From: Pectobacterium carotovorum
Lineage (GTDB): Bacteria; Pseudomonadota; Gammaproteobacteria; Enterobacterales; Enterobacteriaceae
Direction: 5' to 3'
DNA: 64,000 nt
NCBI RefSeq assembly: GCF_033898505.1
Contig: NZ_JAXAFK010000001.1
Span: forward strand, 620,001 to 684,000
Below the pieces are notes generated by a model. The model worked only from the letters and a program-made list of their open reading frames with translations. It ran no database searches and had not been told where the DNA came from. Positions 57,969-64,000 of this stretch are shown here, piece after piece. The position numbers were made by a program, and so were the translations under genes. Each line of letters opens with the position of its first letter. The first letter of the stretch is position 1.

Positions 57969-59342
57969 ATGGAAAAGTTAACTTGTTTTAAGGCCTATGA
58001 TATTCGTGGTCGTTTGGGAAGCGAATTAAATGATGACATTGCTTACCGCATTGGTCGTGCCTATGGCGAATTGCTCAAGCCTACGCGTGTCGTTGTTGGT
58101 GGCGATGTTCGTTTGACAAGTGAGAGCCTGAAGTTGTCTCTGGCCAATGGACTGATGGACGCAGGTGTTGATGTGCTGGATATCGGATTATCCGGTACTG
58201 AAGAGGTCTATTTCGCGACTTTCCATCTTGAAGTTGATGGTGGTATTGAAGTAACAGCAAGCCATAATCCAATTGATTATAATGGTATGAAACTGGTTCG
58301 CAGTGGTGCGAAACCCATCAGTGGTGATACGGGGTTACGAGATATCCAGTTATTGGCTGAAAAAAATAACTTCTCCCCCGTCCAGCAGGACGCCCGTGGA
58401 AGCTACACCAAGATCTCGATACTTGAAAGTTACATTGAACATTTAATGGGTTACATTAAGCCTGAAAATTTCAAACCGTTGAAACTGGTTATTAATAGTG
58501 GCAACGGTGCTGCAGGTCATATTATTGATGCCCTAGAGGAACAGTTCAATAAATTAAATATCCCTGTAACCTTTATCAAGGTACACCACGAACCCGATGG
58601 TTCATTTCCGAATGGTATTCCCAACCCGCTGTTACCTGAATGTAGAAAAGATACTTCTGATGCGGTAATCGCACATTCAGCAGATATGGGGATTGCGTTT
58701 GATGGTGATTTTGATCGCTGTTTTCTGTTTAACCATCTTGGTGAATTTATCGAGGGATACTATATCGTCGGTTTATTAGCCGAAGCTTTCCTTCAAAAGG
58801 AGCCGGGTGCAAAAATCATCCATGATCCTCGGTTAAGCTGGAACACTATTGATATCGTCAACTCCCAGCAGGGTAAGCCGGTTATGTCAAAGACGGGTCA
58901 TGCCTTTATTAAAGAACGCATGCGGCAAGAAGACGCTGTCTATGGTGGAGAAATGAGTGCCCACCATTATTTCCGTTCCTTTGCGTATTGTGACTCTGGA
59001 ATGATTCCGTGGTTGTTGGTTGCGGAATTGCTCTGTGTAAAAGAGAAAAGCTTGCGAGATCTCGTAAGTGAAAGAATGCAGGCCTACCCGGCATCTGGCG
59101 AGATCAACTCTACGCTGAATGAACCCGCTAAAGCGATCGATCGTGTTAAAGCTGCATACTTACCGGAAGCGTTGTCTGTCGATGAAACCGATGGCATCAG
59201 TCTGGAATTTGAATGCTGGCGCTTTAATCTTCGCTCTTCTAACACTGAGCCTGTTGTTCGCTTAAACGTTGAGTCTAAAGCCGACCATGCTCTGATGATT
59301 GAGAAAACTGAGGATATTCTTCGGTTACTACGGCAGAACTGA
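57969..59342 (+). CDS. manB: Phosphomannomutase
   Basis: The 457-residue protein (E. coli CpsG 456) has the phosphoserine loop TASHNP, the metal site DGDFDRCF, the sugar-binding [10 protein letters not shown] and the phosphate-binding [12 protein letters not shown]. It converts mannose-6-phosphate to mannose-1-phosphate for ManC. It is the last gene of the serotype-specific block. No strong terminator is visible in the 283 bp before galF. Confidence 0.97.
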   Translation: MEKLTCFKAYDIRGRLGSELNDDIAYRIGRAYGELLKPTRVVVGGDVRLTSESLKLSLANGLMDAGVDVLDIGLSGTEEVYFATFHLEVDGGIEVTASHNPIDYNGMKLVRSGAKPISGDTGLRDIQLLAEKNNFSPVQQDARGSYTKISILESYIEHLMGYIKPENFKPLKLVINSGNGAAGHIIDALEEQFNKLNIPVTFIKVHHEPDGSFPNGIPNPLLPECRKDTSDAVIAHSADMGIAFDGDFDRCFLFNHLGEFIEGYYIVGLLAEAFLQKEPGAKIIHDPRLSWNTIDIVNSQQGKPVMSKTGHAFIKERMRQEDAVYGGEMSAHHYFRSFAYCDSGMIPWLLVAELLCVKEKSLRDLVSERMQAYPASGEINSTLNEPAKAIDRVKAAYLPEALSVDETDGISLEFECWRFNLRSSNTEPVVRLNVESKADHALMIEKTEDILRLLRQN

Positions 59343-59625
59343 TTTTATAAGGTCGCTGACTCCTCATCTTAAAATAAGCCCCAGCTTACTCAATCGGCGC
59401 TTCGGTTCAGCATCGCCTGGTACCTTCTCTATTCCGATATTGCAGGTTGAATCTGCTATCAATGTGAGGGGGAGTAGAAAAAGTCGATTCCTGAGATCGC
59501 TTTGTGGCTGATTGGGTGTAATCTTAGTGTCATGCGTGGCGTTGGGCATTACCCTCGCAGGGTGAAAATGATCGGCCAGATCAAAACAGTTAGATAAAAA
59601 CCATCAGATTGAAGAGAGTCAATCC

Positions 59626-60522
59626 ATGACATCATTGAAAGCTATTATCCCTGTTGCAGGTTTAGGGATGAATTTGTTACCGGTGACCAAGGCAATTCCT
59701 AAGGAAATGTTGCCGCTGGTTGACCGTCCGGTGATAGAGAAGATCGTTAACGAATGCGTTAACGCGGGGATTAAAGAAATTGTTCTGGTGACGCATGCGT
59801 CGAAAAACGCGATTGAAAACCACTTCGATACCTCGTTTGAACTTGAATCTCTGCTGGAAGAACGTGCCAAGCGCCAACTGCTGGCCGAAGTACAGTCTAT
59901 CTGTCCGAAAGGCGTGACGATCATGAACGTTCGCCAGGGAGAAACGCTGGGGTTAGGCCATGCGGTCTCTTGTGCCCGACCAATCGTTGGAAACAACCCG
60001 TTTGTGGTGGTGTTGCCTGATGTGGTGCTGGATGAAAGCACGGCCGATCAGACGAAGGAAAATCTGGCGTTGTTGATCTCCCGTTTTGAAGAAACAGGAC
60101 GTAGTCAGGTGTTGGTGAAGCATCGTCCTTATGAAGTGCTGCCAGAGTACTCTGTCGTTGATTGTGAGCAACCGCTGGTAAATCCAGGCGATGCCGCAGC
60201 GATTACGTCGATGATCGAAAAACCCGAAGCGCCGTCTGAAACCGGGTCTGACCTTTCCGCGGTTGGGCGTTATGTCTTAACCGCCGATGCCTGGTCATTG
60301 CTGGAAAAAGCGGTGCCTGGCGCATGGGGACGTATTCAGTTAACGGATGTCATTGCCGATATGATTGCGACTCAGCAGGTTGATGCTGTGCAGATGTCGG
60401 GCAAAAACTTTAACTGCGGCCGTAAACTGGGTTACGCACAGGCGTTTGTGTCCTATGGATTACGTAATCCTGAGTTTGGCGCTGAATTTAAAGAAAGTAT
60501 TAAGGCGCTGCTGAAAAAGTAA
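59626..60522 (+). CDS. galF: UDP-glucose pyrophosphorylase-like protein GalF
   Basis: The 298-residue protein resembles GalU, but its nucleotide signature reads [18 protein letters not shown]: the TR of GalU's GxGTR is replaced by MN, comparable to MH in E. coli GalF, so catalysis is likely weak. GalF is considered a modulator of GalU and UDP-glucose levels. It lies at the end of the polysaccharide block, whereas E. coli places galF before its rfb genes. The preceding 283 bp (59343-59625) have no gene; a small ACCCT/AGGGT hairpin sits near 59562. Confidence 0.93.
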   Translation: MTSLKAIIPVAGLGMNLLPVTKAIPKEMLPLVDRPVIEKIVNECVNAGIKEIVLVTHASKNAIENHFDTSFELESLLEERAKRQLLAEVQSICPKGVTIMNVRQGETLGLGHAVSCARPIVGNNPFVVVLPDVVLDESTADQTKENLALLISRFEETGRSQVLVKHRPYEVLPEYSVVDCEQPLVNPGDAAAITSMIEKPEAPSETGSDLSAVGRYVLTADAWSLLEKAVPGAWGRIQLTDVIADMIATQQVDAVQMSGKNFNCGRKLGYAQAFVSYGLRNPEFGAEFKESIKALLKK

Positions 60523-60543
60523 TATTGAGTGATAACACGCTGT

Positions 60544-60584
60544 AAAACCGCAGATTGCTGAATGGTTCTGCGGTTTTTTCTTTT
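60544..60584 (+). terminator. Intrinsic terminator of galF
   Basis: An 11-bp stem (60544-60554 with 60567-60577) with a 12-nt loop runs into TTTTTTCTTTT. Confidence 0.93.
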
Positions 60585-60752
60585 CCGCGCCCTATGCTCC
60601 TGCTGGGCAAGCTTTCGCTATCAAACCAATCACTATCCACTCACGCAAAGCTGAGTTACCATGTTGGCCTGTTTTTAAATTGCCTGCGGGGTCGCAACGC
60701 GAATCGTTGTCGTCGTTGCAGGCAGGTTATCCTTCAGACAGGAGTTGCTTTA

Positions 60753-62159
60753 ATGTCCAAACAGCAAATTGGCGTTGTCGGTATGGCGGTGATGGGGCGC
60801 AATCTGGCGCTGAACATTGAGAGCCGTGGCTATAGCGTTTCCATCTTTAACCGTTCTTCCGATAAAACCGATGAAGTTATCGCGGAAAATCCGGGTAAAA
60901 AACTGGTGCCTTCTTACACCGTTGAAGAGTTTGTCGAATCCCTGGAAAAACCCCGCCGTATTCTGCTGATGGTGAAGGCCGGTGAAGCAACCGATAAAAC
61001 GATTGAATCGCTGAAGCCTTACCTGGAAAAAGGCGATATTCTGATCGATGGCGGTAACACCTTCTATAAGGATACGATTCGCCGTAACCGCGAGCTGTCC
61101 GCTGAAGGGTTTAACTTCATCGGTACAGGTGTATCCGGTGGAGAAGAGGGCGCGCTGAAAGGGCCTTCCATCATGCCGGGCGGCCAGAAGGAAGCTTATG
61201 AGCTGGTTGCCCCGATTCTGGAGCAGATTGCCGCGCGTGCTGACGGCGAAGCCTGTGTGACCTACATTGGCGCTGATGGCGCAGGCCACTACGTCAAGAT
61301 GGTGCATAACGGCATTGAATACGGCGACATGCAGCTGATTGCGGAAGCCTATGCGTTGCTCAAGCAGGCATTGAATCTGGGTAATGAGGAGCTTGCCACG
61401 ACGTTCTCCGAGTGGAACAAAGGTGAGCTAAGCAGCTATTTGATTGAAATCACTGCCGATGTCTTCACAAAGAAAGATGAAGACGGTAAATATCTGGTTG
61501 ACGTGATTCTGGATGAAGCGGCGAATAAAGGCACCGGTAAATGGACCAGCCAAAGCTCTCTGGATCTGGGTGAACCACTGTCTCTGATCACGGAATCCGT
61601 TTTTGCCCGCTACCTTTCTTCATTGAAAGATCAGCGTGTTGCGGCGTCTAAAGTGTTGACTGGCCCGACAGCTCAGCCATTCGGTGGTGATAAAGCCGAG
61701 TTTGTTGAGAAAGTTCGCCGTGCGTTGTATCTGGGTAAAATCGTTTCTTATGCACAGGGCTTCTCACAGCTGAAAGCGGCATCTGACGAGAATAACTGGG
61801 ATCTGAATTACGGCGAAATCGCCAAGATTTTCCGCGCTGGCTGCATCATTCGCGCCCAGTTCCTGCAGAAAATCACCGATGCGTATGAGCAGAAAGCGGA
61901 CATCGCTAACCTGCTGCTGGCGCCTTACTTCAAGAAAGTGGCAGACGAATACCAGCAAGCGCTGCGTGACGTGGTATCTTACGCCGTTCAGCAAGGTATC
62001 CCGACGCCAACGTTCTCTGCGGCGATCGCCTATTACGACAGCTACCGCTCCGCCGTGCTGCCTGCTAACCTGATTCAGGCTCAGCGCGACTATTTCGGTG
62101 CGCATACCTACAAGCGTACGGATAAAGAAGGCGTATTCCATACCGAATGGTTGGAATAA
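60753..62159 (+). CDS. gnd: 6-phosphogluconate dehydrogenase (decarboxylating)
   Basis: The 468-residue product equals E. coli Gnd in length. It has the NADP fold [20 protein letters not shown] (two overlapping motifs), [16 protein letters not shown], and the catalytic [11 protein letters not shown]. It yields ribulose-5-phosphate, CO2 and NADPH in the pentose phosphate pathway. A CAGGAG Shine-Dalgarno at 60739-60744 fixes the ATG at 60753; the long in-frame upstream extension from 60555 contains the galF terminator and is not coding. gnd commonly borders O-antigen loci in enterobacteria. Confidence 0.98.
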   Translation: MSKQQIGVVGMAVMGRNLALNIESRGYSVSIFNRSSDKTDEVIAENPGKKLVPSYTVEEFVESLEKPRRILLMVKAGEATDKTIESLKPYLEKGDILIDGGNTFYKDTIRRNRELSAEGFNFIGTGVSGGEEGALKGPSIMPGGQKEAYELVAPILEQIAARADGEACVTYIGADGAGHYVKMVHNGIEYGDMQLIAEAYALLKQALNLGNEELATTFSEWNKGELSSYLIEITADVFTKKDEDGKYLVDVILDEAANKGTGKWTSQSSLDLGEPLSLITESVFARYLSSLKDQRVAASKVLTGPTAQPFGGDKAEFVEKVRRALYLGKIVSYAQGFSQLKAASDENNWDLNYGEIAKIFRAGCIIRAQFLQKITDAYEQKADIANLLLAPYFKKVADEYQQALRDVVSYAVQQGIPTPTFSAAIAYYDSYRSAVLPANLIQAQRDYFGAHTYKRTDKEGVFHTEWLE

Positions 62160-62194
62160 TCGTTTCTTATGCTTAGATAGTGCTGTTTGTTAAT

Positions 62195-62229
62195 AAAACG
62201 CCAGATTAGGAAATATCTGGCGTTTTTTT
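62195..62229 (+). terminator. Intrinsic terminator of gnd
   Basis: A 12-bp stem (AAAACGCCAGAT/ATCTGGCGTTTT) with an 8-nt loop continues into TTT. Confidence 0.95.
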
Positions 62230-62246
62230 ATATTGCTCAATGAACA

Positions 62247-62278
62247 CATAGATATCGTTAAGATATCTATGACTTTTT
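62247..62278 (+). terminator. Second AT-rich hairpin with T-run after gnd
   Basis: A perfect 10-bp inverted repeat CATAGATATC/GATATCTATG with a GTTAA loop is followed by ACTTTTTTT. It could be a backup terminator or a protein-binding palindrome. The rest of 62279-62467 shows no gene. Confidence 0.5.
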
Positions 62279-62467
62279 TTCTGGAATACTGTAAATTTCA
62301 TTAAAGAAATCTGCTTTTTTACCGAGATCATTGCTGTTTATTACATCGGGATCTTGCTATTTTTAACAGTGTTGCAAAAATTGAGTTGTAGTTTTACTTT
62401 CTGGTGTTGCTTGTCAGAGTGGGTTTTATCCCACAGATAGTTTTATCGCCATTGAACTGTAACTCAT

Positions 62468-62588
62468 TACTGGGAGGATCCCGGTAACGGTCGGTGAACG
62501 AGGCAAAATAAGATATTTTGCCCTTGTACTGGCTGGAATGAAGGACGGGGTATGGTCTTTTCGACGGTACCCCACCCTGAAGTACTTC
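62468..62588 (+). promoter_or_regulatory. Structured leader upstream of the gfc/yjb-like operon
   Basis: Four inverted repeats follow one another before the first gene: TACTGGG/CCCGGTA (62468-62486, one mismatch); GGCAAAATA/TATTTTGCC with an AGA loop (62502-62522); GGGGTA/TACCCC (62547-62573); and the palindrome GAAGTACTTC (62579-62588). The last ends 20 bp before the ATG. They could be operators or an RNA leader. I see no clear RcsB box. Confidence 0.45.
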
Positions 62589-62608
62589 ATGTTAAAAAGG
62601 AAATCGTA

Positions 62609-62905
62609 ATGAAGAAAACGTTAATCACGCTGGCTGCGGTACTGGCCATGTCGTCAAACGCGTTTGCTGTTGATGGCGTCTCTAGCAGCACTGCTGCTGG
62701 TACCTCTACCACCACCACGACCGCTGGCGCTACCGCTGCTGGTGCCGCGGGTGCTGGTGGTGCTGGCTTTGCCGCTGGTACTACTGCTCTGATTGCTGTC
62801 GGTACTGCTGCGGCGATCGGTGTTGCTGTTGCAGTTGCTGTTTCCAGCAACGATAACAGCTCTCCTGCGGGAACAACGACGGCAACTACGGGTACTCGTA
62901 GTTAA
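62609..62905 (+). CDS. Small secreted Thr/Ala/Gly-rich protein, GfcA/YjbE-like
   Basis: The 98-residue protein has a Sec signal peptide (MKKTLITLAAVLAMSSNAFA) and then low-complexity sequence: Ser/Thr-rich (SSSTAAGTSTTTTTAG), an Ala/Gly-rich hydrophobic part that could cross a membrane (residues 45-78), and a Thr-rich tail ending TATTGTRS. E. coli GfcA and YjbE, the first genes of group 4 capsule and yjbEFGH operons, have this same composition and size. The ATG at 62609 has AAAAAGGAAAT upstream. A terminator follows directly, so it may be expressed more strongly than the genes behind it. Confidence 0.8.
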   Translation: MKKTLITLAAVLAMSSNAFAVDGVSSSTAAGTSTTTTTAGATAAGAAGAGGAGFAAGTTALIAVGTAAAIGVAVAVAVSSNDNSSPAGTTTATTGTRS

Positions 62906-62920
62906 TTTCGTTTCAACTCC

Positions 62921-62947
62921 AAGGCCACTTCGGTGGCCTTTCTTTTT
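62921..62947 (+). terminator. Intrinsic terminator between the small secreted protein and lipoprotein genes
   Basis: An 8-bp stem AAGGCCAC/GTGGCCTT with a TTCG tetraloop is followed by TCTTTTT. It lies 16 bp after the first gene of the operon and would act as an attenuator for the genes behind. Confidence 0.9.
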
Positions 62948-62980
62948 CCGGGCTACGCTGTTCAACGAGAACTGCATTCC

Positions 62981-63658
62981 ATGACAAAAATAAAACGAAT
63001 GGCAAAGGTGAGAGCGCTGATTGCCATACCTCTTTTATCGGTTGTGCTGACTGGCTGTTCCCAAAATGTGGATCAAGTGGGGAAAACGTTTAAATTGGCG
63101 TTCTTCGGTCAGGATGACACCCATGTGACAGCTACACAGGTTGCCAATACACCCTATGCATCGGCCTATCTGAAGGTAGGGAAAGCGCCACAGGCGTTTG
63201 TTGTGCTCGCTTTTGCCGAGCAGAATCAGTTGAAATGGATTGGGGCCGATAAAAATATGGTATCGACCCAGCATGGGCGCTTGGTGAAAACGCAGGGCTT
63301 CGGCGAAGACATTACCTATGTGGATAACCTGCAACAGGATCCCCTGACGTTAGGCTTATTGAAGACATCGACGCCAATGACATGGCAAAGCCGGGTTGAA
63401 TGGGCTCAGGTCTTCCGTGGTGGTTACACTACGACGTCTGTTTTTCAGGCCCGCGGTAAAGAAACCGTAAAGATTCTGGATACCTCGCGTGAGCTGCTGC
63501 GCTTCGATGAACAGGTTACTGTCCCCACTTTGAATGAATCTTATACCAATAGCTATTGGCTGGATCCGGCTAATGGAAGTGTGGTCCAAAGCCAGCAGTA
63601 TATGGGGCCGGGTATGGCATTGGTCACCTTCACCGTATTAAAACCCTACGTACAATAA
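62981..63658 (+). CDS. yjbF: YjbF/GfcB-family outer-membrane lipoprotein
   Basis: The 225-residue product has a lipoprotein signal with lipobox VLTGC (Cys26 from this start). It contains YjbF-family features: WIGADKNMVSTQHGRLVKT and the EWAQVFRGGYTTTSVF region. GfcB and YjbF are needed for group 4 capsule or Rcs-controlled exopolysaccharide; they probably act at the outer membrane. An alternative ATG at 62999 would shorten the signal by six residues. It is followed by the GfcC-like gene after 9 bp. Confidence 0.88.
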   Translation: MTKIKRMAKVRALIAIPLLSVVLTGCSQNVDQVGKTFKLAFFGQDDTHVTATQVANTPYASAYLKVGKAPQAFVVLAFAEQNQLKWIGADKNMVSTQHGRLVKTQGFGEDITYVDNLQQDPLTLGLLKTSTPMTWQSRVEWAQVFRGGYTTTSVFQARGKETVKILDTSRELLRFDEQVTVPTLNESYTNSYWLDPANGSVVQSQQYMGPGMALVTFTVLKPYVQ

Positions 63659-63667
63659 GGGGCTGTA

Positions 63668-64000
63668 ATGTTGGCACTCAATCGTATTGCTACCTTGTTG
63701 CTGCTGGTTTCCGGCGTCGCGACGTCTGCGCAACTGACGGTGAAATCGCCTCAAGAGACGATCGCCGTCGTTAAACTGGACGACGGTACGCGTCTTGAAC
63801 AATTTTACGCACAGGTTTCCTGGCCACAGAATATCAACTGGCAAACGGCGTTTATTTCTGATTTTGCGACAACGCAGAAGGTACGCGCACAGGGGGATGT
63901 CTTGCTGCAAAAGCTGGCTGAGCTGGAAACGCGCTGGCGTAACTCTGGCGATGGCGATTTGGCTATTTCCGCCTGGCTTCTGAGAAAGACGATCGACCCG
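63668..64000 (+). CDS. GfcC/YjbG-family capsule biosynthesis protein, 3' end cut by the window
   Basis: A frame from the ATG at 63668 stays open to the window end (111 codons). It starts with a signal peptide (LNRIATLLLLVSGVATSA). The mature N-terminus has QLTVKSPQETIAVV and then FISDFATTQKVRAQGDVLLQ broken by helices, which fits the periplasmic GfcC/YjbG family with its ubiquitin-like beta-grasp domains. The stop codon is outside the window. A GfcD/YjbH-like outer-membrane protein gene is expected next. Confidence 0.8.
   Translation, partial: MLALNRIATLLLLVSGVATSAQLTVKSPQETIAVVKLDDGTRLEQFYAQVSWPQNINWQTAFISDFATTQKVRAQGDVLLQKLAELETRWRNSGDGDLAISAWLLRKTIDP

Noticed and set aside
60555-60752. 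N-terminal extension of gnd
   Set aside because: It contains the tail of the galF terminator and is absent from the family; the ATG at 60753 has a strong Shine-Dalgarno.
1-64000. CRISPR arrays, insertion sequences, rRNA operons, toxin-antitoxin or defence systems
   Set aside because: No regularly spaced direct repeats, transposase, integrase, rRNA or defence-gene signatures were seen.

Overview
The window is a chromosomal segment of an enterobacterium of the soft-rot group, most likely Pectobacterium. I infer this from protein similarity to Escherichia coli/Yersinia families, from gene order that follows E. coli with lineage-specific insertions, and from the style of the intergenic repeats. 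No database search was run. Almost every gene belongs to a known family.

Layout. 1-7546: galM (cut by the window start), galE, modF, modE, acrZ (a 51-residue gene) and modABC, in the E. coli order gal-mod but without galT and galK between galE and galM. 7561-13751: an inserted carbohydrate block with an isomerase remnant, a LacI-type repressor, a Gfo/Idh/MocA oxidoreductase, a TIM-barrel isomerase and an NHS-type transporter. These are divergent from glucokinase across a pair of perfect 12-bp palindromic operators. 13824-18464: ybhA, tRNA-Ser(UGA), an orphan phage tail-fibre gene and pgl. E. coli has modC-ybhA-pgl together, so both insertions interrupt that order. 18522-20864: a lone sugar-binding periplasmic protein and an LVIVD beta-propeller protein. 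21301-25897: a respiratory formate dehydrogenase operon (fdnGHI type) whose catalytic residue is Cys instead of Sec, with a near-consensus NarL 7-2-7 site upstream. 26178-36352: the conserved metG / mrp-udk-dcd-asmA / dcuC / yegH block.

36353-64000: a large surface-polysaccharide locus at the position of the E. coli colanic acid/O-antigen region. It opens with a JUMPstart/ops element for RfaH. Then come a WecA-type initiating transferase, the Wza-Wzb-Wzc export and regulation machinery, a UUCG-loop terminator, and the serotype-specific genes. Those specify a dTDP-3-formamido-3,6-dideoxyhexose (rmlA, 3,4-ketoisomerase, ankyrin-tailed N-formyltransferase, aminotransferase), a WzxE-like flippase, a Wzy-like polymerase, five glycosyltransferases, an acetyltransferase, and a GDP-fucose/GDP-mannose module (gmd, fcl, gmm, manC, manB). 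galF, gnd and a gfc/yjb-type capsule operon follow; its last gene is cut by the window end. The combination of WecA, Wza-Wzb-Wzc and GfcABC-like proteins suggests a group-4-like (O-antigen) capsule or EPS whose unit starts on GlcNAc and contains L-fucose and a formylated amino sugar. The unit structure is inference. The serotype-specific core, about 43.5-53.2 kb, is visibly AT-rich relative to its flanks.
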